Assembly: GCF_001995215.1 (NCBI RefSeq)
Contig: NZ_MUXN01000019.1
Location: forward strand, 18,523-82,522
Length of the DNA stretch: 64,000 nucleotides
Source of the DNA: Amycolatopsis azurea DSM 43854
GTDB lineage: Bacteria > Actinomycetota > Actinomycetes > Mycobacteriales > Pseudonocardiaceae
Direction of reading: 5' to 3'
Made by a program: the position numbers and the translations under genes. Within the stretch, counting starts at the first letter, position 1; each line of letters starts with the position of its first letter. The notes under the pieces are model-generated. The model was not told the DNA's origin. It worked only from the letters and a program-made list of their open reading frames with translations, and searched no databases. Below, in pieces: positions 16,678 to 25,203 of the stretch.

Positions 16678-17484
16678 ATGGCACTGAGCCGCCGCCAGCG
16701 ACGCTCGGCGTTCCGGTGGGCGCAGTACGCGCTGCTGCTGGTGATCGTCGTGGTGTTCGCGTTCCTGGCCGACTGGGGACGGCTGGGCAAGGCGTTCTTC
16801 GATCTCGACGTCGCCGCGAAGCAGTTCCCGGACGTCATCACGGTCGCACTGAAGAACACCATCATCTTCACCGCGCTGGGCTTCGCGCTCGGCCTCGGCC
16901 TCGGCCTCCTGCTCGCGCTGATGAGACTGTCCTCGGTCGGCCCGTACCGCTGGTTCGCGCGCGGGTACATCGAATTCTTCCGCGGCCTGCCCGCGCTACT
17001 GATCTTCCTGGCGGTCGGTGTCGGGGTGCCGATCGCCTTCCCGAACGTGTTCCTGCCGCGGAACGTGTCGATCATGCTGGCGCTGGGCATCGTGTCGTCG
17101 GCCTACATGGCGGAGACCATTCGCGCCGGCATCCAGGCGGTGCCGCGCGGACAGGTCGAAGCCGCGCGTTCGCTCGGCATGTCGCCCGCGCGCACGATGA
17201 TCACCGTCGTGATCCCGCAGGCGTTCCGGATCATCCTGCCGCCGCTGGCCAACGAGCTGATCATGCTGACAAAGGACTCGTCGCTGGCGTTCCTGCTCGG
17301 CACCACGCCCGCGCAACAGGAACTGGCGCAGTTCAGCCGTCAGGCGCTGCTGGAGGCCAAGGGGCTGACGCCGATCGTCGTCGCCGGGCTGTGTTATCTG
17401 GTCATCACCATCCCGCTGTCGATCCTGCAACAGCGGCTAGAGAAGAAATACGGAGCCGGAGTGCCCGGCGGAGGAACGGTATGA
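16678..17484 (+). CDS. Polar amino-acid ABC transporter permease
   Basis: The 268-residue HisMQ-type permease has about five membrane segments. It has the EAA loop QVEAARSLGMSPARTMITVV and FRIILPPLANELIMLTKDSS, which contact the ATPase. ATG at 16678 follows GAGGAG. The 3' end overlaps the ATPase start by 4 bp. It acts with the neighbouring binding protein and ATPase in amino-acid uptake; the ligand is not readable. Confidence 0.92.
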   Translation: MALSRRQRRSAFRWAQYALLLVIVVVFAFLADWGRLGKAFFDLDVAAKQFPDVITVALKNTIIFTALGFALGLGLGLLLALMRLSSVGPYRWFARGYIEFFRGLPALLIFLAVGVGVPIAFPNVFLPRNVSIMLALGIVSSAYMAETIRAGIQAVPRGQVEAARSLGMSPARTMITVVIPQAFRIILPPLANELIMLTKDSSLAFLLGTTPAQQELAQFSRQALLEAKGLTPIVVAGLCYLVITIPLSILQQRLEKKYGAGVPGGGTV

Positions 17485-18236
17485 GCGGCCAGACGATCGT
17501 CGAGGTTTCGGGACTGCACAAGGCGTTCGGCGAACTCGAGGTACTCAAGGGCATCGACCTGCGAGTCGAACGCGGTCAGGTCGTCTGCATCATCGGCCCG
17601 TCGGGTTCGGGCAAGTCGACGCTGCTGCGCTGCGTCAACCTCCTCGAGGAACCGCAGCAGGGCAAGATCGTCGTCAACGGCAGCGAGATCACCGATCCGG
17701 ACGTCGACATCGACGGCGCCCGCACGAAGATCGGCATGGTCTTCCAGTCGTTCAACCTCTTCTCGCACCTGAGCGTGCTCGACAACCTCACGGTCGCGCA
17801 GCGCAAGGTTTTGAAGCGCGGCAAGGACGAGGCGGAGCGCGTCGCGCGGGACAACCTCGCGAAGGTTGGGTTGGCAGAGAAGGAGTCTTCGCTGCCGACG
17901 CAGCTGTCCGGTGGACAGCAGCAGCGCGTCGCGATCGCCAGGGCGCTGTCGATGGACCCGGACGTCATGCTGTTCGACGAACCGACGTCGGCGCTCGACC
18001 CCGAGCTTGTCGGTGACGTGCTCGCTGTCATGCGCCAGCTCGCGCAGGAGGGCATGACGATGCTCGTCGTCACGCACGAGATGCAGTTCGCCCGCGAGGT
18101 GGCCGACATCGTGCTGTTCATGGACGGCGGCGTCGTCGTCGAACAGGGCGCGCCGGACCAGGTCATCGGCGACCCGCAAGAGGAACGCACGAAGACGTTC
18201 CTCTCACGGGTGCTCAACCCCAACCACCAGGGCTAG
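17481..18236 (+). CDS. Polar amino-acid ABC transporter ATP-binding protein
   Basis: The 251-residue GlnQ-type ATPase has Walker A GPSGSGKST, Q-loop VFQSFNLFSHLSV, signature LSGGQQQRVAIARAL, Walker B VMLFDEPTSALDPE, and H-loop VVTHEMQFAREV. It is the last gene of the three-gene importer operon. Its stop overlaps the stop of the convergent EspG-like gene (TAG on both strands within 18233-18236), leaving no room for an intergenic terminator. Confidence 0.93.
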   Translation: MSGQTIVEVSGLHKAFGELEVLKGIDLRVERGQVVCIIGPSGSGKSTLLRCVNLLEEPQQGKIVVNGSEITDPDVDIDGARTKIGMVFQSFNLFSHLSVLDNLTVAQRKVLKRGKDEAERVARDNLAKVGLAEKESSLPTQLSGGQQQRVAIARALSMDPDVMLFDEPTSALDPELVGDVLAVMRQLAQEGMTMLVVTHEMQFAREVADIVLFMDGGVVVEQGAPDQVIGDPQEERTKTFLSRVLNPNHQG

Positions 18237-18976
18237 CGGCCCCGGAGCTGAGACTCCAGCTGGACGACCTTCGAGGCGATGTCGTGCGGCCCGGCGCCCA
18301 TGAGGCTCACCCAGCCCTTGGCGTCCGGGCCGAACACGACGCGGCCCTGTTCGGTGTCCATCCAGCCCGGTGGCCGCTCGACGCGTTTCCGGTTACCGCC
18401 GCCGTCACGGATGGCGACGTACAGCCTGCCGAAGAAGGTGTGCGGCGATCGGATCCACTGGAGGACCTTCTTGGCGTCGCGGATGCTCGGGCCGGCGCCC
18501 GTCAGCATCTCGCCCTTCATGAGGATTTGCAGGTCGGCTTCCGAGCAGTTCAAGGACGGCGTGCGCGCGCCCGGCGCCTCGGGAAGCAGAGCGGTGAAAT
18601 CCTGCGGGAGCGTGTCCGGCCGGGTCGGCTTCAGGTAGACGACCTTGTCGACGAGGACGACCGTGACCGCCTCGCGGCCACTGCCCGCGGCGCGAACGGT
18701 CCGTTCACGCCCCTCCGACTTCACCCACGAGTAGTACTCGACCGCCGGCCGCTGCAGGAACCGCAGCGTGTCAAGGAATTCGTCGTCGATCCGGCCGCGC
18801 CGGAGCAGTCCTTGTCCGTCCAATTCGGACTGCGCGGTCGCGGCCAGCTGGCGGCGCTCCTCGGGCAGGTACCACTGCGCGCCGCGCACGAGCGTCGGGT
18901 GGATGTCGCCGAGATTGTGGTGGTCCAGCAGGGTTTCGTAGGTCTGGAGCGTCAGTTCGACGGGTTTCTGGAGCAC
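18233..18976 (-). CDS. ESX secretion-associated EspG-family protein
   Basis: The 247-residue protein shows the EspG pattern of mixed alpha/beta with LTLQTYETLLDHHNLGDIHPTL near the start, a central FLDTLRFLQRPAVEYYSWV, and a C-terminal MGAGPHDIASKVVQLES. EspG proteins are cytosolic chaperones that hold PE/PPE-type substrates before type VII secretion. It follows the PPE-like gene by 1 bp and starts with GTG, as expected for a chaperone-substrate pair. No EccB/C/D/E secretion core lies in the window. Confidence 0.82.
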   Translation of the reverse strand: MLQKPVELTLQTYETLLDHHNLGDIHPTLVRGAQWYLPEERRQLAATAQSELDGQGLLRRGRIDDEFLDTLRFLQRPAVEYYSWVKSEGRERTVRAAGSGREAVTVVLVDKVVYLKPTRPDTLPQDFTALLPEAPGARTPSLNCSEADLQILMKGEMLTGAGPSIRDAKKVLQWIRSPHTFFGRLYVAIRDGGGNRKRVERPPGWMDTEQGRVVFGPDAKGWVSLMGAGPHDIASKVVQLESQLRGR

Positions 18977-18977
18977 G

Positions 18978-20195
18978 TCACGCGCCGATCACCGGCGGAA
19001 CCGGCTTGTCGCCGTCGTAGCCGCCGAAAAGTGAGTCGCCGTCCTCTTCCTGCAACGTGATCTTGCGCTGGTGCTCCTCGTCCTCGCCGCCCTTGCCACC
19101 TTTGCCGCCACCCATGCCGCCGCCACCCATGCCCGGCGCGCCAGGACGTCCCGCCCCCGCGCCGCCCGCCGGTGTCCCGCCGGGTCCGCGCATCGCGCCC
19201 TCGCCGGGCATGCCGCCGGCGCCGACGCCGCGACCAGGCCCCATGCTGCCCGGACCGCCCGTCGAACCACCCGGACCGAAACCGCCGCCAGGCCCGAATC
19301 CGCCGCTGAATCCGTCCGTCCCCGGGCCGAATCCACCGCCGCCACCTCCCGGGCCACCCCCGGGTCCGCCGCTTCCGGGCCCGAACACGGGCGGCCGGAA
19401 CTCACCCGGCCGCATCCCAGGCGGGGTCTTCACCGAGGAAAGATCGGTCCCGTCGTTCGGCCGCCGGACCGGTTGCTGCGGAGGCTGCGGCATCCTCGGC
19501 GGCTGCGGAATCTGCGGCGGCCGCGGCGCCTGATACCCCTCGGCCCCCGGCGGCGCGCTGTACGAACTCGGGCCGCCGGTGTATCCACCGGGTCCACCAT
19601 GTCGTCCGCCGGTGTCGCCATGGCCGCCGGTGAACCCGCTGACCTTCGTCCCGGGATCGATCGGATCCGCCGTGATCGGCCCCGACGAGACGTTCGGATC
19701 GTGCGCGGCCGGGTAAACCGGCGCGAGCGAGGACTGCCGCGGCTGGGTGCTCTGGTAGTACGGCTCGTAGATCTCGACGTTGTGCTTGGTGTCCGCGTCG
19801 AACTTCGCGGCCGCGATCTCGTCGTCACTCGCGCCGATGGACACGATGTCCTCAGGCCCGCTGTCCCCCGCGCGCTCCTTCTCGACCGGGCGAACGTTGC
19901 CGCGCGTGTAGTGGAAGGAGGCGTTCTGGTCGTACATCGACTGACGGGCGCGGTCCATGTTCTCGCCCGCGATCTTGGAGGTCGCGATGAGCGGGGCGAG
20001 GCCCGCTGCTCCGCTGTCGGCGGCTTTGCCCTTCCAGAAGGAACTCAACGCCGTCTGGCTGTTCTCCATCGCTGTACTGAACTTGTGGTGGAAATCCATC
20101 AACTTGTGCGAGGCGACCTGGGCCTTGTCAAGAGTTTCCGTCGTCGAGGGATTGGCGTTGAGTTTGGTGAAGATCTCCCATCCGCTGTAGGTCAT
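18978..20195 (-). CDS. PPE-like ESX substrate with Gly/Pro-rich tail
   Basis: In this 405-residue protein the first ~110 residues form helices like a PPE/WXG-type domain (TYSGWEIFTKLNANPSTTET, FHHKFSTAMENSQTALSSFW). A long Pro-, Gly-rich unstructured region follows (about 190-370), with many GPGG and GGG runs. The short conserved C-terminal tail is EDGDSLFGGYDGDKPVPPVIG. Such proteins in Pseudonocardiaceae stand next to EspG and are thought to be secreted by ESX systems. The order is small helical protein, DUF3558 lipoprotein, PPE-like, EspG. The signal for secretion is inferred, not seen as a clear YxxxD/E motif. Confidence 0.78.
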   Translation of the reverse strand: MTYSGWEIFTKLNANPSTTETLDKAQVASHKLMDFHHKFSTAMENSQTALSSFWKGKAADSGAAGLAPLIATSKIAGENMDRARQSMYDQNASFHYTRGNVRPVEKERAGDSGPEDIVSIGASDDEIAAAKFDADTKHNVEIYEPYYQSTQPRQSSLAPVYPAAHDPNVSSGPITADPIDPGTKVSGFTGGHGDTGGRHGGPGGYTGGPSSYSAPPGAEGYQAPRPPQIPQPPRMPQPPQQPVRRPNDGTDLSSVKTPPGMRPGEFRPPVFGPGSGGPGGGPGGGGGGFGPGTDGFSGGFGPGGGFGPGGSTGGPGSMGPGRGVGAGGMPGEGAMRGPGGTPAGGAGAGRPGAPGMGGGGMGGGKGGKGGEDEEHQRKITLQEEDGDSLFGGYDGDKPVPPVIGA

Positions 20196-20198
20196 GGC

Positions 20199-20810
20199 CT
20201 AAGCTCCTTTGAGCTTCTTGATCGCCGCGGAAGCGACCTTGGTGGCCAAACCGCAGGGATCCGACAACATGGGATTACCAGTGGCCAGGAGCGGCGTGAC
20301 CGTGTAGGTGAGATCGTCGCGAACGCCCACGGCGAGCACGCACCGCCCCTTTCCTTCTCCGCCGTTGTCGTAGATGACACCCGGATATCCTTCGATCGAG
20401 TCGATCGGCTTGAAAGTGGACAGCCCACCCTGCGCATGTTTTGCGTAAAGGCTGCTCAGCCCATCTTTGTTTCCAGGTAGAAGGCCCGCGGTCACGCTGC
20501 TCGGGCCCGCTTCGAAGATCCAACCGCAGCTTTTGCCGAAGGTCCCGTCGTCGACCTCCGTCTTTTCGACCTTTCCACCGATTTCCTCGATCTGGGTGGT
20601 GGCCACCGTGCTGCAGGGATCTGATTCGGCCTGGGCGGTATTCAGAATCGGGTTCGTCACGCCAGGGGCGCCGTTGGCCGGGAGCCGGGCAGAGGGAGGT
20701 GCTGTCGGGGCGGCTGAGGTCGCATTGCCCGTCTTCGGATCGCTGCATCCGCTGAGAAGCAGCAGGGTTCCCACTGCGGTTACGGACACGATCTTCCAAG
20801 CGTGGTGCAT
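20199..20810 (-). CDS. DUF3558-family lipoprotein
   Basis: The 203-residue protein has a lipoprotein signal (VTAVGTLLLLSGCSD, lipid Cys 20). A Pro/Ala-rich spacer precedes a DUF3558 domain with DPCSTVATTQIEEIGG, SCGWIFEAGPSSV, and a C-terminal DPCGLATKVASAAIKKL. Four Cys in the mature domain suggest two disulfides. DUF3558 lipoproteins are frequent in actinobacterial ESX-type loci; their function is unknown. ATG at 20810 overlaps the upstream stop (TGATG). A close, broken paralogue lies about 0.7 kb upstream (21489-21938). Confidence 0.85.
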   Translation of the reverse strand: MHHAWKIVSVTAVGTLLLLSGCSDPKTGNATSAAPTAPPSARLPANGAPGVTNPILNTAQAESDPCSTVATTQIEEIGGKVEKTEVDDGTFGKSCGWIFEAGPSSVTAGLLPGNKDGLSSLYAKHAQGGLSTFKPIDSIEGYPGVIYDNGGEGKGRCVLAVGVRDDLTYTVTPLLATGNPMLSDPCGLATKVASAAIKKLKGA

Positions 20811-21316
20811 CAATCGGCCTTCCCGATCCGGCGGAGCGCGTCGATGGCTGCTTGATCCTGATTTTGGTAAGCAGTCCGAATTTGCCTCAAAGTGTCCAGG
20901 TAGGAGTTCGTGTAGTCCCAAGCCCCTTGCATGAAGGCCTGGTAGGCAGTGCCTGAGTTGTTCGCCGCGACCGTATAGCCCTCACTGCCTACTTCATGAC
21001 CCGGCGGCTGGATCTGATTCAGTACGTCGGCTTCGCGTCGTGCCTTCCGGAAGTCGTTTTCCAGGCAGTCTTCGAGAGACTTGATCACCTTGTCCATGGC
21101 CTCGGGATCGAACTCCCAACCACCGTTCGCCGAGGCCGACGCGAAATCAGCCTGCGCCTGCCCCTTGCCCAGCTCGCCGTAGTTCGGCGGCGGGCCCGGT
21201 GGTGGTGGCGCCGCGGTGGCGCCCTGGATCAGCCCCGACCCCGGCGGCGGTGCCTGCGGCGGCGTCGTGTTGAGCTGGTTGTAGACCCCCTGAGGGCCAC
21301 TTCCCGGTCCTGTCAT
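20810..21316 (-). CDS. Small helical ESX-associated protein
   Basis: This 168-residue protein has a Pro/Gly-rich N-terminal third (about 1-45) followed by two long helices. The second contains WDYTNSYLDTLRQIRTAYQN, much like the second helix of WXG100-type proteins. No signal peptide or membrane segment is seen. It is the first gene of the four-gene ESX satellite operon, with a GGGGAGG ribosome site. Its promoter region is duplicated upstream of the pseudogene at 21489-21938. I cannot assign a named family with certainty. Confidence 0.7.
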   Translation of the reverse strand: MTGPGSGPQGVYNQLNTTPPQAPPPGSGLIQGATAAPPPPGPPPNYGELGKGQAQADFASASANGGWEFDPEAMDKVIKSLEDCLENDFRKARREADVLNQIQPPGHEVGSEGYTVAANNSGTAYQAFMQGAWDYTNSYLDTLRQIRTAYQNQDQAAIDALRRIGKAD

Positions 21317-21397
21317 GTCGTGCCTCCCCGCACGGGCCGCGATGGGGTGCGGCCTACCCGTAGTTCACCACTGACTCCAACCGGTGACGATAGCAGC
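21317..21397. repeat. Duplicated promoter/5' region, copy 1 (ESX satellite operon)
   Basis: About 80 bp here, from tcgtgcctccccgcacggg through cctacccgtag to gatagcagc, is matched base for base with scattered changes by 21939-22018, in the same position relative to a start codon. It carries the GGGGAGG ribosome site and presumably the promoter. Confidence 0.8.
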
Positions 21398-21488
21398 AGG
21401 TAGATCGCTGATCAGCTGTTCCGCGAAAGATCACCATCGAAAGATGGGACGATCAGAGCGGCCTGGCCTGAAAGAGGTAATTGTCCGG

Positions 21489-21938
21489 TCAGGTCCCCTC
21501 ACCTTCGCCGCCGTTGGCGTAGATCGCCGCGGGATACCCGTTGATCGGGGCCACCGGCTTGAAGGTGGTGAGACCGCCTCGGGCGTTTTGCGCGTATAGC
21601 TAGCTCAACTCATCTTTATTGCCGGTGACAAGGCCGCCGCTCACGGTACTTGGCGATTCTTGGAAGACCCAGGCGCAGGCGTTGCCCATAGTCAACTGCT
21701 CCAGGTGTGAGCGCTTGACCTTGCCGCCGATCGCCTCGATCTCCCCCGTCGGGACGGCGCTGCACGGATCAGCCTCGACGGCCGCGGTACTGGTGATCGG
21801 GTCGGCCACCGCCGGCGCCCCATCGGACGGAAGCCGCGCCGAGGACGGTGCGCTCGTCACCGCAGTACCAGCTGTCTCAGTGCCGCAACCGCCGGCCAAG
21901 AGCGATGCCGCGGCCGCCAAGAGCAAGAAACGCTTCAT
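21489..21938 (-). pseudogene. Broken DUF3558 lipoprotein paralogue (amber codon, truncated 3' end)
   Basis: ATG at 21938 opens a lipoprotein (MKRFLLLAAAASLLAGGCGT) clearly related to the intact DUF3558 gene at 20199-20810: ARLPSDGAPAVADPI matches ARLPANGAPGVTNPI, and GGLVTGNKDELS matches AGLLPGNKDGLS. The frame stops at TAG (21600-21602), exactly where the intact protein has Ser in GLSSLYA. Downstream in the same frame the homology resumes (LYAQNARGGLTTFKPVAPIN, NGGEGEG) until TGA at 21489-21491. The last ~47 residues of the intact protein have no counterpart. One nonsense mutation plus 3' loss therefore makes this a decayed duplicate. Confidence 0.82.
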
Positions 21939-22018
21939 GTCGTGCCTCCCCGCACGGGTCGCGAAGGGCGCGACCTACCCGTAGTCCACTGCTGACTCCG
22001 GTGCGTGACCGTAGCAGC
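21939..22018. repeat. Duplicated promoter/5' region, copy 2 (upstream of DUF3558 pseudogene)
   Basis: This region matches 21317-21397 in order and spacing, including the CCCGCACGGG/GGGGAGG block next to the ATG and CCTACCCGTAGT further upstream. It shows that the pseudogene arose with its promoter by local duplication. Confidence 0.8.
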
Positions 22019-22214
22019 GAAAAGCGACCCAGGCGGCGAGTCCGGCCAAGATCACCGAAGCGGACGCGAACGGCCTGGTCCGGAACCCGCGATGGCCGTT
22101 CCGCCGTCGCGGTCCGGTGACAGGTTCGGGTCTGATGTCCTGGCCCACTTGCGAATCCCGAGGGTGATCGGCTTCGCTTGTGACCGGGGAACGACGGGGG
22201 AGGGAAGCGAGACG

Positions 22215-24560
22215 ATGCCGGGCTTTCGGCGCAACAACGGGCCGCGCGAACCGGGGGAAGGTGAGCCGAACGGGGACGCGTCGCTGCCGCCGCTCGACCC
22301 GTTCGACCCGAACCCGGACAAGCGGTACGAGGTTCCGGCGTCCGAGTTGATGAAGCCGGGGACGACCGGTCTGCTGCGGTGGCGCCGTCAGGCGACCAAC
22401 GCGCCGATCGTGCAGGTCGAGGACGCCTACATCACCGGGACGCTCGATCTGCGCGCGGCCGACATCAAGTATCTGTTCCGGTTCGAGCGGTGCCGGTTCG
22501 AGCATCCGCCGGACGTCCGCGAGGCGCATCTGCTCGGGCTGGTGTTCCGCAAGTGCTGGCTGCCCGGACTCAAGGCGCGCAATCTCCGCACCCGCAACGA
22601 CGTCCGCCTCATCCGCAGTGTCGTGCACGTCGACGCCGAGCACGAGGTCGAGGAGACGACGGTCCAGCGCGGCGACGATCGCGAGCGCGGGATGCCGAAC
22701 GCGGCGGTCAACCTCACCGACGCGGTCATCGAGGGCTCGGTCGTGCTGACCCGCACGGTGATCACCCATCCACGCGGCAAGGCGATCCAGGCCGACCGGG
22801 TCAACATCGTCGGCGCGCTGCTGGCGTATCGCTTGGTGGCCAACGGAGAAGTCCGCATCCCGGGTATGCGGGCCGGCGGTAACGTCAACTTCTCGGGCGC
22901 GACGCTGAACAACCGGGATGGCTTCGCGCTCAACGGGAACGGGATCCACATCGGCGGCAGCCTGCTGTGCGAAGTGGACAACTACGGGCCCGCCGCGCAG
23001 CGGAAACGCTTCTCCGCCAGTGGGATCATGTTCCTGCCGAGCGCCACTGTGGACAGTGACGTCATTTTCCGCGAGGCCAAGCTGTCGGTGAACCAGGCCG
23101 GGCCGATCGTCGTCGACGCGTGGAAGTCGAACGACCCGTACATCGATCCGAGGCCGGCGCTGGTCGCGGATCGGTCGACGATCAACGGGAACCTCGAGTT
23201 GAGCGACGGTATGCAGGCGACCGGGACGCTGCGGATGGTCAACGCCCGGGTCGGGGGTTCGCTGCGCCTCGCCGGTGCCGAGGTCCAGGTCGTCCGCGGG
23301 CACAGCATTCCCTACTACGACCGCGCGATCCACCTCGACGGCACCACGATCGGCGGCGACCTCGAGGCGACGAGCCTGCGCGTGCCGTCCGGGCAGCTGC
23401 GCATGGCCGACATCACCATCGGTGGCAACGTTTTGGCGTGGAACTCGATGTTCCTGCACCCGCGCCGCGACGTCTTTTCCGCGCGGCGCGCGAAGATCGC
23501 GGGCAACTTCCAGCTCACCGACGCGACCGTCCAGGGCACCCTGCGGCTCCAAGGCGCCGAAGTGGGCGGCAGCGTGAACCTTTTCGGCACGAGCCTGACC
23601 GAGCCCGGGACGCGCACCCGCACCAGTTACTCGCTGGACGTCCGCACCGCGCGGATCGGCCGGGACCTGATCCTCACCGAGAACAAGGAACGCCCGTTCG
23701 TCGCGCAGGGCGGGGTCAACCTCGACGGCGCCCAGGTCGCGCGGCGCGTCGATTTTCGCGGCGCACGGCTCGGTTCCCTTTCACCGCACGGGATCGCGCT
23801 CGACGGCAGTGATGTGTCGGCCGACGAGTTCCTGCTCACGCCCGCCGTTCCGCCGGAGGGCCGGATCGTCCTGCGGCGCGCGCATTGCGGGACGCTGGGC
23901 GACAACGAGGCGTTCTGGGCGTCGACGGCCGGGATCGAGCTGGAGGATTTCCGGTACGACGCGTTGCAGGAGGACATCGCGCTCGACGACGACCGGGCGA
24001 TCGACCATCGGATCGTGTTGCTGCGCAAGGCGATGGACGGTTACCGCCCGGGACCCTACGACCAGCTGGCGGCGACGCTGCGCGCGTCCGGTAATGAAGA
24101 GCACGCCTCCACGGTGCTGCTGAAGAAGCAGCAATTCCGGTACGTGGCGCTCGCGAAGGGCTTCAAGTTCTTCGGGCCCGGCGTGCGCGTGTGGAGCTGG
24201 TTGCAGCGGTCGATGGTCGGTTACGGCTTCCGTCCGGTGCGTGCGCTCGGCTGGCTGTTGACGTTGCTGGTGCTGGGAAGCCTGTGGTTCGGGCTCGGCG
24301 TCGACGACTGCGTCACCAAACCCAATCTCACGGTGAGCGGGCCGCGATGCCTGGTCAACCAGGACGACACCGGTTTGCAGTGGAACCCGGTGCTGTACAC
24401 GATCGACCTCCTGGTCCCGATCGTCGACTTCGGCAACAAGTCGCGCTGGTACATGCACGGCATGGACAACTGGGTCGCGGCCGGGTTCACCGCGTCGGGC
24501 TGGGTGCTGGCGACGACGGTCGCCGCCGGTATCAGTCGTATGCTCCGTAGGGACAACTGA
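22215..24560 (+). CDS. Large beta-helix-like membrane protein of unknown function
   Basis: The 781-residue protein has a long central region (about 60-590) made of short repeating units with the pattern LxLxGAxVxGxVxL, for example GGSLRLAGAEVQVVRGH, GGNVNFSGATLNN and LRLQGAEVGGSVNLFG. This predicts a right-handed beta-helix of the pentapeptide/bactofilin-like kind. A helical region follows (DQLAATLRASGNEEHASTVL), then two membrane segments near the C-terminus (LGWLLTLLVLGSLWFGLGV and WVAAGFTASGWVLATTVAAG). There is no signal peptide, so the helix should be cytosolic. Similar actinomycete proteins are sometimes labelled membrane-associated oxidoreductase without visible support; I see no cofactor motif. 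ATG at 22215 is chosen because the coding bias begins there. Confidence 0.8.
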   Translation: MPGFRRNNGPREPGEGEPNGDASLPPLDPFDPNPDKRYEVPASELMKPGTTGLLRWRRQATNAPIVQVEDAYITGTLDLRAADIKYLFRFERCRFEHPPDVREAHLLGLVFRKCWLPGLKARNLRTRNDVRLIRSVVHVDAEHEVEETTVQRGDDRERGMPNAAVNLTDAVIEGSVVLTRTVITHPRGKAIQADRVNIVGALLAYRLVANGEVRIPGMRAGGNVNFSGATLNNRDGFALNGNGIHIGGSLLCEVDNYGPAAQRKRFSASGIMFLPSATVDSDVIFREAKLSVNQAGPIVVDAWKSNDPYIDPRPALVADRSTINGNLELSDGMQATGTLRMVNARVGGSLRLAGAEVQVVRGHSIPYYDRAIHLDGTTIGGDLEATSLRVPSGQLRMADITIGGNVLAWNSMFLHPRRDVFSARRAKIAGNFQLTDATVQGTLRLQGAEVGGSVNLFGTSLTEPGTRTRTSYSLDVRTARIGRDLILTENKERPFVAQGGVNLDGAQVARRVDFRGARLGSLSPHGIALDGSDVSADEFLLTPAVPPEGRIVLRRAHCGTLGDNEAFWASTAGIELEDFRYDALQEDIALDDDRAIDHRIVLLRKAMDGYRPGPYDQLAATLRASGNEEHASTVLLKKQQFRYVALAKGFKFFGPGVRVWSWLQRSMVGYGFRPVRALGWLLTLLVLGSLWFGLGVDDCVTKPNLTVSGPRCLVNQDDTGLQWNPVLYTIDLLVPIVDFGNKSRWYMHGMDNWVAAGFTASGWVLATTVAAGISRMLRRDN

Positions 24561-24582
24561 GGGTATTTCACATACCCTCAGT
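24556..24582. promoter_or_regulatory. Inverted repeat at gene end / upstream of the SRPBCC gene
   Basis: The 11-bp perfect arms actgagggtat and ataccctcagt enclose ttcac. It overlaps the stop of the large membrane protein gene and lies 13 bp before the ATG of the SRPBCC gene. It could terminate the first transcript or serve as an operator for the second. Confidence 0.5.
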
Positions 24583-24595
24583 ACGGAGGTATGTC

Positions 24596-25060
24596 ATGAC
24601 TGAGCCCAGCGCCACCGGAAAGATCGCGATCGCCGCCCCGCCCGAGAAGGTGTACGCCCTGGTCAGCGACCCGGGCGCGCTCGCGGGCATGGCCGAGGAG
24701 TACGAGGGACACCGCTGGGTCGGCGCGGCGGAGGGGCCCGCGGTCGGCGCCAAGTTCCGCGGCCGTAACCGGAACGGGATCCGTCGCTGGAGCACTCTCT
24801 CGACGATCACCGACGCCGAAGCGGGCAAGCGGTTCGCGTTCGAGGTGACCACGGTCGCGGGGCTTCCCGTCGCGCGCTGGCAGTACGACATCGAGGCCTC
24901 GGACGACGGCTGCGTGGCCGTGGAGAGCACGTGGGACCGGCGGCCGGGCTGGCTGCGCGGGCCGACGTCGCTGTTCACCGGGGTCTGGAAGCGGGACGAC
25001 GCCAACCGGGCGAACATCGCCGCGACGCTGGCCCGGCTGAAGGCCGCCGCCGAATCCTGA
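24596..25060 (+). CDS. SRPBCC-family (polyketide cyclase/START-like) protein
   Basis: The 154-residue protein has the helix-grip fold pattern: GKIAIAAPPEKVYALVSDPG at the start, a central WVGAAEGPAVGAKFRGRNR, and a long C-terminal helix (RDDANRANIAATLARLKAAA). These proteins bind hydrophobic ligands in a cavity; the ligand is unknown. ATG at 24596 follows GGAGG. It stands alone, behind the inverted repeat at 24556-24582. Confidence 0.85.
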   Translation: MTEPSATGKIAIAAPPEKVYALVSDPGALAGMAEEYEGHRWVGAAEGPAVGAKFRGRNRNGIRRWSTLSTITDAEAGKRFAFEVTTVAGLPVARWQYDIEASDDGCVAVESTWDRRPGWLRGPTSLFTGVWKRDDANRANIAATLARLKAAAES

Positions 25061-25186
25061 CCCTTACCACCACTTTTCCGAATCGCGAAGAAAGCAAGGG
25101 ACCTTTGCTCTCGCCGGAGGCACATTTGGTGACCTCCTTTGCGCGAAATGACCACATGTAGTGGCCCCAAAGCGCGAACTCAAGGC

Positions 25187-25203
25187 ATGAACGGTCCGTT
25201 CAT
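25187..25203. terminator. Short palindrome between convergent genes
   Basis: Arms atgaacgg and ccgttcat surround one base; the palindrome overlaps the stop of the leftward SUKH gene. The 140 bp between the SRPBCC and SUKH genes holds no gene. The AACGGnCCGTTC core is shared with the larger palindrome at 39951-39995. Confidence 0.45.
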
